Shown piece by piece: positions 18,377-30,119 of a DNA stretch of 64,000 nt. This DNA comes from Pseudomonas alloputida (GTDB lineage Bacteria; Pseudomonadota; Gammaproteobacteria; Pseudomonadales; Pseudomonadaceae). The DNA lies in contig NZ_CP128540.1 of the NCBI RefSeq assembly GCF_021283545.2, positions 6,112,501-6,176,500 on the forward strand, written 5' to 3'. The notes below the pieces were generated by a model. That model saw only the letters and a program-made list of their open reading frames with translations, was not told the DNA's origin and made no database searches. The position numbers were made by a program, and so were the translations under genes. The first letter of the stretch is position 1; the number at the start of each line of letters is the position of its first letter.

Positions 18377-18539
18377 GGAGCTGAACAACTGTTCGCGAGT
18401 ATGTTGCTGACCGAAATCAAGTGCCGGAGGGTATGAAACTTCCCAAGACATACTTTCAAGTGCCGACATAAGCTGCCGCCATTATTCCTGTGAACTACAG
18501 ATGTAGCGAGATTCGATTACGCTGCGGCCCCAGGCCGCT

Positions 18540-18611
18540 TTACCAAGGGCGCTTGCGGTAACCATAGGCCAGAATTGCAGGAATACTCAAGCCCTTGAGC
18601 ACGCGTTTCAT
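18540..18611 (-). CDS. Possible 23-residue small protein
   Basis: ATG at 18611 with GGAG about 8 nt upstream opens a short frame encoding MKRVLKGLSIPAILAYGYRK plus three residues, then TAA. The peptide is basic at both ends with a hydrophobic centre. It lies alone in a 340-bp gap upstream of the ChaC gene. Evidence is limited to the ribosome-binding site and composition. Confidence 0.25.
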   Translation of the reverse strand: MKRVLKGLSIPAILAYGYRKRPW

Positions 18612-18715
18612 ACACGGCTCCGACGACTGGGAAGTACTGTTTCAGCAGCGGTGAAAGTTATTGGCCAAGGCGGTAACAATTACCGCCTTATACCGATACT
18701 TTCAAACTTCGGTTA

Positions 18716-19684
18716 TTAACCGCGCGGCGCGTAGGCAAACACATCGGCACGCATGCGGTGCGCATCCATACCGGCTTCGACCAGGGCGTCGAGCGTGGCA
18801 TAGATCATGTTCGGTGAGCCGCTGGCATACACATGCACACTATTGAGGTCGGCAATGTCTTCGCAGACCGCTTCATGCAGCATGCCGCAGCGGCCTTCCC
18901 AGCCGCACAGGTCGCTGACCACTTGATGCAGGAACAGGTTAGGCAGACGCTGCCATTCGTCCCAGTGCTCTATCTGATAGAAATCCTCAGGCCGGCGCAC
19001 CCCCCAATACAGGTGAACCGGGTGCTTGAAGCCCTGAGCCCGGCAGTGCTCGACCAGGCTGTGCATCTGGCCCATTCCGGTGCCAGCGGCAATCAGCACC
19101 AGCGGCCCGTCAGGCAGCTCGGCCAGGTGGGTGTCGCCAAACGGCATTTCGATGCGCGCCAGGCCATCTCGCCTGAGCTGGTCGATCAGTTGCACCGCAC
19201 TGGGCTCACGCGCCAGCACATGCAGCTCCAGTTCACGCCCGGCATGTGGCGCGGACGCCAGCGAGAAGGCTGCCTGCTTGCCGCCCTCACGTTCGATCAT
19301 CAGGTATTGCCCCGCGTGGTAGCGCAGAGGCTTGCCGGCAGGCGCACGCAGGCGCACCCGCCAGACGTCGCCGCCGACGTCGACGCACTCACTGACGCTG
19401 CACGCCAGCTTGCGCACTGGCAGTTCGCCCAAGGCAAGCACACCGTCCCAGAGCAACACGCAGTCCTCCAGCGGTTCGGCAATGCAGGTGAACAACTCGC
19501 CATGGTCGCGGACTTCGCCATCCTGGCGAACCCGCCCTTCAACCAACAACGCGGCGCAAACATGGCAATTGCCATTGCGGCAGCTGTTTGGGCAGTCATA
19601 GCCCAGCCGCCGTGCTCCATCCAGGATCCTTTCCCCGGGTTCAAGCGCCAGCACCGCCCCGGACGGCTGCAACGTTACCTGCAT
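18716..19684 (-). CDS. 2Fe-2S/FAD oxidoreductase (CDP-6-deoxy-delta-3,4-glucoseen reductase-like)
   Basis: A 322-residue electron-transfer protein. It has an N-terminal plant-type ferredoxin domain with CPNSCRNGNCHVC cysteines near residues 35-47 and a fourth cysteine in LFTCIAEP. An FAD domain follows (LRYHAGQYLMIER), then an NAD(P) domain (LVLIAAGTGMGQMHSLVEH). It resembles AscD/UbiB-region Fre-type reductases. The ATG at 19684 overlaps the ubiD stop (TGATG), so it is translationally coupled to ubiD, as known in Pseudomonas. It may supply electrons to a quinone-pathway oxygenase; this is inference. Confidence 0.88.
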   Translation of the reverse strand: MQVTLQPSGAVLALEPGERILDGARRLGYDCPNSCRNGNCHVCAALLVEGRVRQDGEVRDHGELFTCIAEPLEDCVLLWDGVLALGELPVRKLACSVSECVDVGGDVWRVRLRAPAGKPLRYHAGQYLMIEREGGKQAAFSLASAPHAGRELELHVLAREPSAVQLIDQLRRDGLARIEMPFGDTHLAELPDGPLVLIAAGTGMGQMHSLVEHCRAQGFKHPVHLYWGVRRPEDFYQIEHWDEWQRLPNLFLHQVVSDLCGWEGRCGMLHEAVCEDIADLNSVHVYASGSPNMIYATLDALVEAGMDAHRMRADVFAYAPRG

Positions 19685-21150
19685 CAATCTATTCCCAACT
19701 GATCCCACAGCTCATCGATACGGCGGGTGACGGCCTCATCCTTGACGATGACCCGGCCCCATTCGCGTGTAGTCTCGCCCGGCCACTTGTGCGTAGCGTC
19801 CAGGCCCATCTTCGAACCCAGCCCCGACACCGGTGACGCAAAGTCCAGGTAGTCGATCGGGGTATTGTCAATCATTACCGTATCACGCTTGGGGTCCATG
19901 CGCGTGGTAATGGCCCAGATCACATCGTTCCAGTCACGAGCGTTGATATCGTCATCGGTGACAATAACGAACTTGGTGTACATGAACTGTCGCAGGAACG
20001 ACCACACACCCAGCATTACGCGCTTGGCGTGGCCTGGGTACTGTTTCTTCATGGTCACCACCGCCATGCGGTACGAGCAGCCTTCCGGCGGCAGGTAGAA
20101 GTCGGTGATTTCCGGGAACTGCTTCTGCAGGATCGGCACGAACACTTCGTTCAGCGCCACGCCGAGAATGGCCGGCTCATCTGGCGGCCGGCCGGTGTAG
20201 GTGCTGTGGTAGATCGGTTTTTGCCGGTGGGTGATGCGCTCAACGGTGAACACCGGGAAACTGTCCACTTCGTTGTAGTAGCCCGTGTGATCGCCGTAAG
20301 GGCCTTCCGGGGCCATTTCGCCTGGGTGGATCACCCCTTCCAGAATGATCTCGGCGGTTGCCGGTACCTGCAGGTTGCTGCCACGGCACTTGACCAGCTC
20401 GGTGCGATTGCCTCGCAGCAGGCCGGCGAAGGCGTACTCGGAAAGGGTGTCCGGGACCGGGGTCACCGCGCCGAGAATGGTCGCTGGGTCAGCGCCCAGG
20501 GCCACGGCGACCGGAAACGGCTGGCCGGGGTTCTTCTCGCACCACTCTCGGTAATCGAGGGCGCCGCCACGATGGCTGAGCCAGCGCATGATCACCTTGT
20601 TGCGGCCGATCACCTGCTGGCGGTAGATGCCCAGGTTCTGGCGGTCCTTGTTCGGGCCACGGGTCACGGTGAGGCCCCAGGTAATCAGCGGCGCCACGTC
20701 GCCAGGCCAGCAGTGCTGAATCGGCAGCGTGCCAAGGTCGACATCGTCACCCTCGACCACCACTTCCTGGCACACCGCGTCCTTGACCACTTTTGGCGCC
20801 ATCGACACGACCTTCTTGAAGATCGGCAGCTTCGACCAGGCGTCCTTCAGGCCCTTGGGCGGCTCAGGCTCCTTGAGGAAGGCCAGCAGCTTGCCGATTT
20901 CCCGCAGTTCGCTGACCGACTCGGCGCCCATGCCCATGGCCACCCGCTCCGGGGTACCGAACAGGTTGCCCAGCACTGGGATGTCGAAGCCGGTGGGCTT
21001 TTCGAACAACAATGCCGGGCCCTTGGCGCGCAGGGTGCGGTCGCAGACCTCGGTCATTTCCAGGACGGGGGAGATCGGTACCTGGATGCGCTTGAGCTCG
21101 CCGCGCTGTTCCAGGCCACGAATGAAGTCGCGCAAGTCGCGATACTGCAT
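19684..21150 (-). CDS. ubiD: 3-octaprenyl-4-hydroxybenzoate decarboxylase
   Basis: A 488-residue UbiD. It starts [20 protein letters not shown] and carries the prenyl-FMN and metal-binding features [25 protein letters not shown] (conserved E and H) and a C-terminal [22 protein letters not shown]. It decarboxylates the prenylated hydroxybenzoate in ubiquinone synthesis using prenylated FMN made by UbiX. The ATG at 21150 was selected because homologues start there; the upstream open frame runs through a REP element. It lies downstream of rho on the same strand. Confidence 0.95.
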   Translation of the reverse strand: MQYRDLRDFIRGLEQRGELKRIQVPISPVLEMTEVCDRTLRAKGPALLFEKPTGFDIPVLGNLFGTPERVAMGMGAESVSELREIGKLLAFLKEPEPPKGLKDAWSKLPIFKKVVSMAPKVVKDAVCQEVVVEGDDVDLGTLPIQHCWPGDVAPLITWGLTVTRGPNKDRQNLGIYRQQVIGRNKVIMRWLSHRGGALDYREWCEKNPGQPFPVAVALGADPATILGAVTPVPDTLSEYAFAGLLRGNRTELVKCRGSNLQVPATAEIILEGVIHPGEMAPEGPYGDHTGYYNEVDSFPVFTVERITHRQKPIYHSTYTGRPPDEPAILGVALNEVFVPILQKQFPEITDFYLPPEGCSYRMAVVTMKKQYPGHAKRVMLGVWSFLRQFMYTKFVIVTDDDINARDWNDVIWAITTRMDPKRDTVMIDNTPIDYLDFASPVSGLGSKMGLDATHKWPGETTREWGRVIVKDEAVTRRIDELWDQLGID

Positions 21151-21247
21151 GCAGGAGCCTCGTGTTGGCCGTATCGGTCGGGGTGCAGAGTGTAGCGCCG
21201 TTCGGGCCTTGTTTGGGGGTGAAAATGCATTGGGGCCGCTTTGCATC

Positions 21248-21316
21248 CCTTCGCGGAAGCCCGCTCCTACAAGGGCCGCAATGACCTGTGCAGGAGCGGG
21301 CTTGCCCGCGAAGGGC
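21248..21316. repeat. REP palindrome pair
   Basis: Inverted REP copies (CCTTCGCGGAAGCCCGCTCC from 21248; reverse copy GCAGGAGCGGGCTTGCCCGC ending about 21310) between rho and ubiD. A GGGCCGC/GCGGCCC stem continues to 21329. One arm has GGAAGC where GGCAAGC is usual. Confidence 0.8.
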
Positions 21317-21355
21317 CGCAAGGCGGCCCCAATCAATCCAGCCTGAAACGCTCGC

Positions 21356-22615
<1,260 letters not shown>

Positions 22616-22811
22616 AAGGGGAATGACGTAATCATGTAAGAAGGGAGAATTAAGCTTCTGGCTTAATGAGGCCGCGCCGCTGGATGGCGACAGGATCGCG
22701 TACTGATTCGAATTAGGGATGCTTCGGCGACGGCATGTAGAGGGCACTGGAAAAGCAGTGCGAGGCCGAATGTAACACTTGCTTTTTTCTGCGTCTAGTG
22801 CTCTGAAAAAG

Positions 22812-22838
22812 AAAAGCCCCGCATTTGCGGGGCCTTTT
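22812..22838 (-). terminator. trxA terminator
   Basis: On the minus strand a GCCCCGC/GCGGGGC stem with an AAAT loop is followed by TTTTC and a T-rich run, directly after the trxA stop. A canonical rho-independent terminator. Confidence 0.85.
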
Positions 22839-22842
22839 CACA

Positions 22843-23172
22843 TCACAGGTGGGCGTCGAGGAATGCGGCCAGCTGCGATTTGGACAGTGCGCCAACCTTG
22901 GTGGCTTCGACGTTGCCGTTCTTGAACAGCATCAGCGTCGGGATACCACGCACACCGTGCTTGGCCGGGGTTTCCTGGTTCTCGTCGATGTTCAGCTTGG
23001 CGACGGTCAGTTTGCCCTCGTAGGTGGAAGCGATGTCGTCCAGAACCGGAGCGATCATCTTGCATGGACCGCACCATTCAGCCCAGTAGTCGACCAGTAC
23101 CGCGCCTTCGGCCTTCAGGACATCGGCTTCGAAGGAGGCGTCGGTGACATGTTTGATCAGATCGCTGCTCAT
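22843..23172 (-). CDS. trxA: Thioredoxin 1
   Basis: A 109-residue thioredoxin with the active site WCGPC at residues 33-37 and the cis-proline segment [10 protein letters not shown]. The ATG at 23172 has GGAGAT upstream. It reduces disulfides in the cytosol and serves as hydrogen donor for ribonucleotide reductase. The trxA-rho order is conserved in enterics and pseudomonads. It is followed by its own terminator. Confidence 0.97.
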   Translation of the reverse strand: MSSDLIKHVTDASFEADVLKAEGAVLVDYWAEWCGPCKMIAPVLDDIASTYEGKLTVAKLNIDENQETPAKHGVRGIPTLMLFKNGNVEATKVGALSKSQLAAFLDAHL

Positions 23173-23289
23173 GGATATCTCCAGGGTCGTAAGCAAAAAA
23201 CGTGGCCCATGATAGCCGCACCTACGCCGGACAGGAAGCCACGGACGATTGAGTGTAACTATAGTTGCGCAAGACGCCGCGAATCGAAA

Positions 23290-23307
23290 CTGTCATATGG
23301 CCGTCAT
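23290..23307 (+). promoter_or_regulatory. Candidate Pho box upstream of ppx
   Basis: Two 7-bp direct repeats, CTGTCAT and CCGTCAT, separated by ATGG (11-bp period), which is the PhoB-binding arrangement. The site is 119 bp upstream of the ppx start and within the trxA/ppx divergent region. Phosphate-starvation control of ppx is the inference. Confidence 0.6.
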
Positions 23308-23425
23308 AGAATCGAATGGCACATTGCCTTGCATCAAGGCCAGTACAACGGCTGAGTGTCACGCGTTGGCGATAGCCTGCTATCGTGGCACGATTGCCAG
23401 GTTAACGACCGAGAACAACCAGATC

Positions 23426-24928
23426 ATGCCGCATACCATCGCGAAGAACCTGTCCCTGATCGCCGCCATCGACCTTGGCTCCAACAGTTTTCACATGGTC
23501 GTGGCCAAGGCCCACCATACCGAAATCCGTATCCTTGAGCGGCTCGGCGAGAAGGTTCAACTGGCCGCCGGCATCGACGAAGAGCGCATGCTCAGTGAAG
23601 AGGCAATGGAAAGGGGCCTGGATTGCCTCAAGCGCTTTTCCCAGCTGATCAACGGCATGCCGGCAGGCGCCGTGCGTATCGTCGGTACCAACGCCTTGCG
23701 CGAAGCGCGCAACCGTAACGAATTCATCCAGCGCGCCGAAGCCATCCTCGGCCACCCGGTGGAGGTCATCTCTGGCCGTGAAGAGGCGCGCCTGATCTAC
23801 CTGGGCGTGTCGCACACCCTGGCCGACACACCCGGCAAGCGCCTGGTGGCCGACATCGGCGGCGGCAGTACCGAATTCATCATTGGCCAGCGCTTCGAGC
23901 CGCTGCTGCGCGAAAGCCTGCAGATGGGTTGCGTGAGCTTTACCCAGCGCTATTTCCGCGACGGCAAGATCACCCCGGCCCGCTATGCCCAGGCCTACAC
24001 TGCCGCACGCCTGGAACTGATGAGCATCGAAAATGCCCTGCACCGCCTGACCTGGGATGAGGCTATCGGCTCATCCGGCACCATTCGCGCCATCGGCGCG
24101 GCCATCAAGGCCGGCGGCCTGGGCAATGGCGAGGTCAACGCCGAAGGCCTGGCCTGGGTCAAACGCAAGCTGTTCAAGCTGGGCGAAGTCGACAAGATCG
24201 ACTTCGACGGCGTCAAACCAGACCGCCGCGCTATCTTCCCGGCGGGCTTGGCGATTCTCGAAGCGATCTTCGATGCCCTTGAACTGAACCGCATGGACCA
24301 CTGCGACGGCGCCCTGCGCGAAGGTGTGCTGTTCGATCTGCTTGGCCGCCACCACCACGAAGACGTGCGCGAACGCACCCTGAACTCGCTGATGGAGCGC
24401 TATCACGTGGACCAGGGCCAGGCTGCGCGCGTCGAGCGCAAGGCGTTGCACGCATTCGACCAGGTGGCCGACGCTTGGAACCTGAAAGACGGAAACTGGC
24501 GCGATCTACTGGGCTGGGCCGCGAAAGTGCACGAAATCGGGCTGGACATTGCCCATTATCACTACCACAAGCACGGCGCCTATCTGATCGAGCACTCGGA
24601 CCTGGCAGGCTTTTCCCGGGAAGATCAGCAGATGATGGCCCTGCTGGTACGCGGCCACCGCCGCAACATCCCCAAGGACCGTTACGCCGAACTGGGTGAT
24701 GAAGGGGTCAAGCTGCTGCGCCTGTGCGTATTGCTGCGCTTTGCCATCCTGTTCCACCACATCCGCGGCACCCAGCAGATGCCAACGGTAGAACTGCACG
24801 GCGGGGACAACAGCCTGGATGTAGCCTTCCCTGAAGGTTGGCTGCAGCAGAACCAGCTGACCCAGGCCGACTTCGCCAACGAGGCGGAGTGGCTGGCCCG
24901 GGTCGGCTTCGTCCTCAGCGTACGTTGA
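23426..24928 (+). CDS. ppx: Exopolyphosphatase
   Basis: A 500-residue member of the Ppx/GppA family with the sugar kinase-type ATPase fold: [15 protein letters not shown] near residue 12 and [14 protein letters not shown] near residue 145, then a C-terminal HD-like helical domain ([24 protein letters not shown]). It releases phosphate from polyphosphate ends. The start at 23426 ([12 protein letters not shown]) fits homologues; its ribosome-binding site is weak. It is convergent with ppk, overlapping its 3' end by 14 bp. Confidence 0.95.
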   Translation: MPHTIAKNLSLIAAIDLGSNSFHMVVAKAHHTEIRILERLGEKVQLAAGIDEERMLSEEAMERGLDCLKRFSQLINGMPAGAVRIVGTNALREARNRNEFIQRAEAILGHPVEVISGREEARLIYLGVSHTLADTPGKRLVADIGGGSTEFIIGQRFEPLLRESLQMGCVSFTQRYFRDGKITPARYAQAYTAARLELMSIENALHRLTWDEAIGSSGTIRAIGAAIKAGGLGNGEVNAEGLAWVKRKLFKLGEVDKIDFDGVKPDRRAIFPAGLAILEAIFDALELNRMDHCDGALREGVLFDLLGRHHHEDVRERTLNSLMERYHVDQGQAARVERKALHAFDQVADAWNLKDGNWRDLLGWAAKVHEIGLDIAHYHYHKHGAYLIEHSDLAGFSREDQQMMALLVRGHRRNIPKDRYAELGDEGVKLLRLCVLLRFAILFHHIRGTQQMPTVELHGGDNSLDVAFPEGWLQQNQLTQADFANEAEWLARVGFVLSVR

Positions 24929-27158
24929 GGACCGGGTTGCTCAGGCGCTCCAGCAGGGTCGCCTGAACGCTGCGCGGGTTCTGGTTGCCGGTCGGGGTGC
25001 TGCGCACGTAGCGCCCGTCTGGCTGCAAGGTCCAGGCGTGGGTATTGTCGGTCAGGTAGCCTTCCAGCTCCTTCTTCACCCGCAGCAACAGTTTCTTGCC
25101 TTCCACCGGGAAGCAGGTCTCGACACGCTTGTCGAGGTTGCGCTCCATCCAGTCGGCGCTGGACAGGTAGATCTGCTCTTCGCCGCCATTGAGGAAGTAG
25201 AACACCCGCGTGTGCTCGAGGAAGCGGCCAATGATCGAGCGCACCTGGATGTTGTGCGAAACCCCCGGAATGCCCGGGCGCAGGCAGCACATGCCACGCA
25301 CCACCAAGTCGATTTTCACGCCCGACTGGCTGGCCTTGTACAACGCCTTGATGACTTTGGCGTCGGTCAGCGAGTTGAACTTGGCGATGATGTGCGCCGG
25401 CTTGCCTTCAAGGGCAAACTGGGTTTCCCGCGCGATCATGTCGAGCATGCCCTTTTTAAGGGTGAACGGCGCATGCAGCAGCTTCTTCATGCGCAGGGTC
25501 TTGCCCATGCCGATCAGCTGGCTGAACAGCTTGCCGACGTCTTCGGTGAGCGCATCGTCAGAAGTCAGCAGGCTGTAGTCGGTGTACAGGCGGGCGTTGC
25601 CGGCGTGGTAGTTGCCGGTGCCCAGATGCGCGTAACGCACGATCTCGCCCTGCTCGCGGCGCAGAATCAGCATCATCTTGGCGTGGGTCTTGAAGCCAAC
25701 CACACCGTAGATCACTACCGCACCAGCCGCTTGCAGGCGGCTGGCCATCTGCAGGTTGGACTCTTCGTCAAAACGCGCACGCAACTCGATCACCGCAGTG
25801 ACCTCCTTGCCGTTACGCGCCGCATCCACCAGGGCGTCGACGATTTCCGAGTTAGCCCCCGAGCGGTACAGGGTCTGGCGCACGGCGAGCACGTGCGGGT
25901 CCTTGGCGGCCTGGCGCAGCAGGTCGACCACTGGCGTGAAGGACTCGAACGGGTGCATCAGCAGGATGTCCTGCTTGCTGATCACACTGAAAATGTTGTC
26001 AGCGTTCGCCAGCAGCTTGGGGATCGCCGGGGTGAACGGTGTGTATTGCAGTTCCGGGTGGCTGTCCAGGCCGGTGATGCTGAACAGGCGGGTGAGGTTG
26101 ACCGGGCCATTGACCTGGTACAGCTCGCTTTCGCTGAGGCTGAACTGCTTCAACAGGTAGTCCGACAGGTGTTTCGGGCAGGTGTCGGCCACTTCCAGGC
26201 GCACGGCGTCACCGTAGCGGCGCGAGAACAGCTCGCCGCGCAGCGCGCGGGCCAGGTCGTCGACCTCTTCAGAGTCCAGCGCCAGGTCGGCGTTGCGCGT
26301 CAGACGGAACTGGTAGCAGCCCTTCACCTTCATGCCCTGGAACAGGTCGTCGGCATGCGCGTGGATCATCGACGACAGGAACACGTAGTTTGCGCCCGGG
26401 CCGCCCACCTCTTCCGGCACGCGAATAACCCGCGGCAACAGGCGTGGTGCCGGGATGATCGCCAGGCCCGAGTCGCGACCGAAGGCGTCCACCCCCTCGA
26501 GCTCGACTATGAAGTTGAGGCTCTTGTTCACCAGCAGCGGGAACGGGTGAGTCGGGTCGAGGCCAATCGGGGTAATGATCGGGGCAATTTCGTCGCGGAA
26601 GTAGCGGCGTACCCAGGTCTTGAGCTTGGGTGTCCAGTAGCGGCGGCGGATGAAGCGGATCTGGTGCTTTTCCAGCTCAGGCAGCAGCACGTCGTTGAGG
26701 ATCGCGTACTGGCGCTCTACCTCGATGTGCACCAGTTCGCTGATACGCGCTAGCGCCTGGTGCGGCTGCAGGCCATCGGCGCCGGCCTGTTCACGGGCGA
26801 AGTTGATCTGCTTCTTCAGGCCGGCGACGCGAATCTCAAAGAACTCGTCGAGGTTGCTGGAGAAGATCAACAGGAACTTGAGGCGTTCCAGCAGCGGGTA
26901 GTTCTCGTCCAGTGCCTGCTCCAGCACCCGGATATTGAACTGCAGTTGCGAGAGTTCGCGATGAATGTACAGGCTGCTGTCGTCCAGGCCAGGGACGGCG
27001 ATGGTCGGGGACGGCGCGGGCACCGGAGCCACAGCCTCGACCACCTGTTCCGCTACAGGCTCGGCCACCGGAGGCAGGTCTGGCGGGGTCTGCAGCATCT
27101 CTTCTGGGAGCTCCTGAGCATCCTTGATCGCGACAGGGCTTAGCACTTCATTATTCAT
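24915..27158 (-). CDS. ppk: Polyphosphate kinase 1
   Basis: A 747-residue enzyme that polymerises ATP gamma-phosphate into polyphosphate. The PPK1 core begins around residue 55 ([20 protein letters not shown]) after a variable, Pro/Val/Ala-rich N-terminal extension. The phospholipase D-like catalytic halves include [19 protein letters not shown] and the histidine-bearing [10 protein letters not shown] segment; [27 protein letters not shown] follows. The two convergent polyphosphate genes overlap by 14 bp at their 3' ends. Confidence 0.97.
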   Translation of the reverse strand: MNNEVLSPVAIKDAQELPEEMLQTPPDLPPVAEPVAEQVVEAVAPVPAPSPTIAVPGLDDSSLYIHRELSQLQFNIRVLEQALDENYPLLERLKFLLIFSSNLDEFFEIRVAGLKKQINFAREQAGADGLQPHQALARISELVHIEVERQYAILNDVLLPELEKHQIRFIRRRYWTPKLKTWVRRYFRDEIAPIITPIGLDPTHPFPLLVNKSLNFIVELEGVDAFGRDSGLAIIPAPRLLPRVIRVPEEVGGPGANYVFLSSMIHAHADDLFQGMKVKGCYQFRLTRNADLALDSEEVDDLARALRGELFSRRYGDAVRLEVADTCPKHLSDYLLKQFSLSESELYQVNGPVNLTRLFSITGLDSHPELQYTPFTPAIPKLLANADNIFSVISKQDILLMHPFESFTPVVDLLRQAAKDPHVLAVRQTLYRSGANSEIVDALVDAARNGKEVTAVIELRARFDEESNLQMASRLQAAGAVVIYGVVGFKTHAKMMLILRREQGEIVRYAHLGTGNYHAGNARLYTDYSLLTSDDALTEDVGKLFSQLIGMGKTLRMKKLLHAPFTLKKGMLDMIARETQFALEGKPAHIIAKFNSLTDAKVIKALYKASQSGVKIDLVVRGMCCLRPGIPGVSHNIQVRSIIGRFLEHTRVFYFLNGGEEQIYLSSADWMERNLDKRVETCFPVEGKKLLLRVKKELEGYLTDNTHAWTLQPDGRYVRSTPTGNQNPRSVQATLLERLSNPVLNVR

Positions 27159-27371
27159 CTGGCGTTCCTGAGGACGTTAACGCCCTATCATCTATTGAGC
27201 GGCAAGATAAGCGCTCATTATGACGCCCGTGTTACACACATGGGCAAGCCGTGGCAAGTGGCTTGTGGCATTGTCTGCGCTGGAAATGTTCACGTCGAGA
27301 CACATTTGGACACTTTCACGAACGCGCGCGAAGGGGTAGGCTGCGCGTTCATTTCGCCAGCACCTCAGAAA

Positions 27372-28016
27372 ATGCTTCAACAATTCCTGCAGGATTTCGG
27401 CTACTTCGCCCTTTTTCTAGGCACCTTCTTTGAAGGCGAGACCATTCTGGTGCTTGCGGGATTCCTTGCGTTCCGCGGTTACATGGATATCAATCTGGTA
27501 TGCCTGGTGGCCTTCTTCGGCAGCTACGCGGGCGACCAGTTGTGGTACTTCATGGGCCGACGCCACGGGCGCAGGATCCTGGCGCGCAAGCCGCGCTGGC
27601 AGGCAATGGGTGACCGGGCGCTGGACCACATCCGCCGCCACCCCGATATCTGGGTGCTGAGCTTCCGCTTTGTCTATGGTTTACGCACGGTCATGCCGGT
27701 GGCCATCGGCCTGTCGGGTTACCCGCCACGCCGTTACCTGCTGTTGAACGGTATTGGCGCGGGCGTCTGGGCAGTGGCCCTGGGCGCCGCCGCCTACCAC
27801 TTCGGCGCCATCCTCGAAGGCTTGCTGGGCAACGTCAAGCGTTACGAGCTATGGGTGCTTGGCGGCCTGGTGGCGCTGGGCGGCCTGCTGTGGCTGCGCC
27901 GGCGCTTCCGTACTCTGCGCGCGGAGCGCAGGGCGGCGAGCCAGGCCCAGCCCCCAGAGGCTGAGCAGGCTGTAAGCCACGAGCAGAAGCCAGGTCAGCG
28001 GCACGACCACCGCTAA
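27372..28016 (+). CDS. DedA-family membrane protein
   Basis: A 214-residue inner-membrane protein beginning MLQQFLQDFGYFALFLGTFFEGE, with the DedA/VTT signature GTFFEGETILVLAGFLAF. The conserved GDQLWYFMGRRHGRRIL and FRFVYGLRTVMPVAIGLSG motifs also occur. DedA proteins are lipid (undecaprenyl phosphate or phosphatidylethanolamine) transporters or flippases. The last 168 bp, encoding its final helix and basic tail, overlap the 3' end of the opposite-strand hydroxylase gene. Confidence 0.9.
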   Translation: MLQQFLQDFGYFALFLGTFFEGETILVLAGFLAFRGYMDINLVCLVAFFGSYAGDQLWYFMGRRHGRRILARKPRWQAMGDRALDHIRRHPDIWVLSFRFVYGLRTVMPVAIGLSGYPPRRYLLLNGIGAGVWAVALGAAAYHFGAILEGLLGNVKRYELWVLGGLVALGGLLWLRRRFRTLRAERRAASQAQPPEAEQAVSHEQKPGQRHDHR

Positions 28017-29144
28017 GCCCAAGGCGCCGGCCAAGTACAATGCCGGCGCATTCAGACACAACCGCGCCAACTCAAGGCGTGCAGACCAGGGCCGGTTCTC
28101 CAGCAACGCGCCCAGCACGAACAAACCAAACGCCATCAGTGACCAGCCGAGCACCAGCGCGGCGGCCGGCACGCGGTCAGCCACGTCCATCAGGTAGCTG
28201 CCCAAGGCCACATAAACCACGAACTGCGCCGCCACATAGGCTTGTTGCCCGCGCCCCAGGGCAATCTCGAACTTGCGAAACAGCGCCAGGTCCTGTTTGG
28301 CCTGCGGGTAGCGTGCGGCCACATCGGCCGGGCGCCAGCCGGTAGGCATGAACCAGATACGCAGCTTGTCCCACAGGCTGGTGGTGCGCCGGGCGTCATG
28401 CCAGAGCTGGGCATAGAACTGCAGGTTGGCCCATAGCGGGTTCCAGCTGGCCAGCGGCGTGGTCACCCCGAACACCACCGGCTCGGCCGGGTCCTCCTCC
28501 TTGAAAGTGCCGAACAGACGGTCCCAGAGAATGAACACACCACCGTAATTGCGATCCAAGTAAGCAGGGTTTTGCGCATGGTGGACGCGATGATTGGACG
28601 GCGTGATCAACACCCACTCCAGCCAGCCAAGCTTGGGAATATGCCGGGTATGCACCCAGAACTGATACAGCAGGTTGAGCGAGGCCACGGTAATGAACAC
28701 CAGTGGCGGCACGCCCAGCAGCGCCAGCGGCAGGTAGAACAGCCACGAGAAGATGAACCCGCTACTGGTCTGGCGCAGTGCCGTGGTGAGGTTGTACTCC
28801 TCGCTCTGGTGATGCACCGAGTGCGCAGCCCACAGCACGTTGCGCTCATGCCCCAGGCGGTGCAGCCAGTAGTAACAGAAGTCGTACAGGACAAAGGCCA
28901 GCAACCAGACCCACCCTGCCTGCGCCGGCAATTGCAGCAGCGCCAGGTGCTCGAAGGCCAGAGCATAGGTGACCAGCCCTACGCCTTTGGTCAGCAGGCC
29001 GGTACTGGTCGACAGTGCGCCGGTACTCAGGCTGTTGATCGAGTCGGCCAGGGTGAAATTGCGCTGGCCGCGCACGCGGTCGGCGACCAGCTCTACGGCT
29101 ATCAGCACAAAAAAGAATGGTACGGCCAGCAGTATCAGGTCCAT
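27849..29144 (-). CDS. Sterol desaturase/fatty acid hydroxylase superfamily protein
   Basis: A 431-residue membrane di-iron enzyme. Histidine clusters typical of the superfamily are HRLGH, HSVHH and HRVHH (residues about 95-190), within helices such as LLQLPAQAGWVWLLAFVLYDFCYYW. A C-terminal membrane extension of about 150 residues follows. The substrate is unknown; bacterial members hydroxylate lipid chains or ornithine lipids. Its 3' end overlaps the convergent DedA gene by 168 bp, long for this kind of genome, so the true C-terminus of one of the two may be shorter only if a stop is missed; both frames are clearly open and sensible. Confidence 0.85.
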   Translation of the reverse strand: MDLILLAVPFFFVLIAVELVADRVRGQRNFTLADSINSLSTGALSTSTGLLTKGVGLVTYALAFEHLALLQLPAQAGWVWLLAFVLYDFCYYWLHRLGHERNVLWAAHSVHHQSEEYNLTTALRQTSSGFIFSWLFYLPLALLGVPPLVFITVASLNLLYQFWVHTRHIPKLGWLEWVLITPSNHRVHHAQNPAYLDRNYGGVFILWDRLFGTFKEEDPAEPVVFGVTTPLASWNPLWANLQFYAQLWHDARRTTSLWDKLRIWFMPTGWRPADVAARYPQAKQDLALFRKFEIALGRGQQAYVAAQFVVYVALGSYLMDVADRVPAAALVLGWSLMAFGLFVLGALLENRPWSARLELARLCLNAPALYLAGALGLAVVVPLTWLLLVAYSLLSLWGLGLARRPALRAQSTEAPAQPQQAAQRHQAAKHP

Positions 29145-29256
29145 GGGCGCGACCTCAGGCGTTATCCACCAAGATTAGGCCGCACCCACAGGAATCCCTA
29201 TGGCGACATCTGCCAAACTAGAGGACATTTAGCGCCTCGACACTGGAGTAATGAGC

Positions 29257-29916
29257 ATGACAAAAAAAGTAGCGGTGATTCTTTCCGGCTGTGGCGTGTA
29301 TGACGGCGCCGAAATCCACGAAAGCGTGATCACGCTGCTGCGCCTCGACCAGCGCGGTGCGCAGGTGCAGTGCTTCGCGCCGAACATCGCACAGATGCAT
29401 GTAATCAACCATCTGACCGGCAAAGAAATGCCCGAATCGCGCAATGTACTGGTGGAGTCGGCGCGCATCGCCCGCGGCGAGGTCAAGGATATCCGTGAGG
29501 CCAAGGCCGAAGACTTCGATGCGCTGATCGTGCCGGGCGGTTTCGGGGCAGCAAAAAACCTCTCCAACTTTGCCGTGGAAGGCGCCAACTGCAGCGTGAA
29601 CCCAGACGTGCTGGCATTGGCCGAAGCCTTTGCCGACGCCTGCAAACCCGTAGGCCTGATCTGCATCTCGCCGGCGCTGGCGGCGAAGATTTACGGGCCG
29701 GGGGTGGTCTGCACCATCGGGCGCGATGCCGGCACTGCGGCGGCTGTCGAAAAGATGGGCGGCACCCATGAAGAATGCGATGTACACGACATTGTCGAAG
29801 ACACCCAGCGCAAGCTCGTGACTACCCCGGCGTACATGGAGGCCAAGTCGATCAGCGAGGCGGCGGGCGGGATCTACAAGCTGGTGGACCGAGTGCTGGA
29901 GCTGACGCACGAGTAA
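29257..29916 (+). CDS. elbB: Isoprenoid biosynthesis glyoxalase ElbB (DJ-1/PfpI-like)
   Basis: A 219-residue protein, starting MTKKVAVILSGCGVYDGAEI. The ATG at 29257 is chosen because TGGAG is 8 nt upstream; an ATG two codons earlier is too close to it. VPGGFGAAKNLSNFAVEG and GLICISPALAAKIYG (nucleophile-elbow cysteine in CISPA) define the ElbB branch of the DJ-1 superfamily. E. coli ElbB has weak glyoxalase activity and influences isoprenoid yield. Monocistronic, followed by a REP cluster. Confidence 0.93.
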   Translation: MTKKVAVILSGCGVYDGAEIHESVITLLRLDQRGAQVQCFAPNIAQMHVINHLTGKEMPESRNVLVESARIARGEVKDIREAKAEDFDALIVPGGFGAAKNLSNFAVEGANCSVNPDVLALAEAFADACKPVGLICISPALAAKIYGPGVVCTIGRDAGTAAAVEKMGGTHEECDVHDIVEDTQRKLVTTPAYMEAKSISEAAGGIYKLVDRVLELTHE

Positions 29917-29930
29917 CTTACTGCGTTGGC

Positions 29931-30066
29931 TTCTTCGCGGGCATGCCCGCTCCCACAGGTCCAGCGCAGGCTTCAAGGCCACGCGGTACCTGTGGGGCAA
30001 CTGCGCGATAGCCTGTGGGGCAACTGCGCGATCGCTTGTAGGAGCGGGTTTACCCGCGAACACCGG
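29931..30066. repeat. REP cluster with a 23-bp tandem repeat
   Basis: A REP half (CTTCGCGGGCATGCCCGCTC near 29933) and an inverted one (GTAGGAGCGGGTTTACCCGC near 30039) enclose two tandem copies of CCTGTGGGGCAACTGCGCGA (29989 and 30012, 23-bp period). It lies between convergent genes. Confidence 0.8.
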
Positions 30067-30119
30067 CAGAGCCGGTGCCATCCACCGCGCCAGCCTGGGC
30101 TGTCGCCTACAGGAATCTG

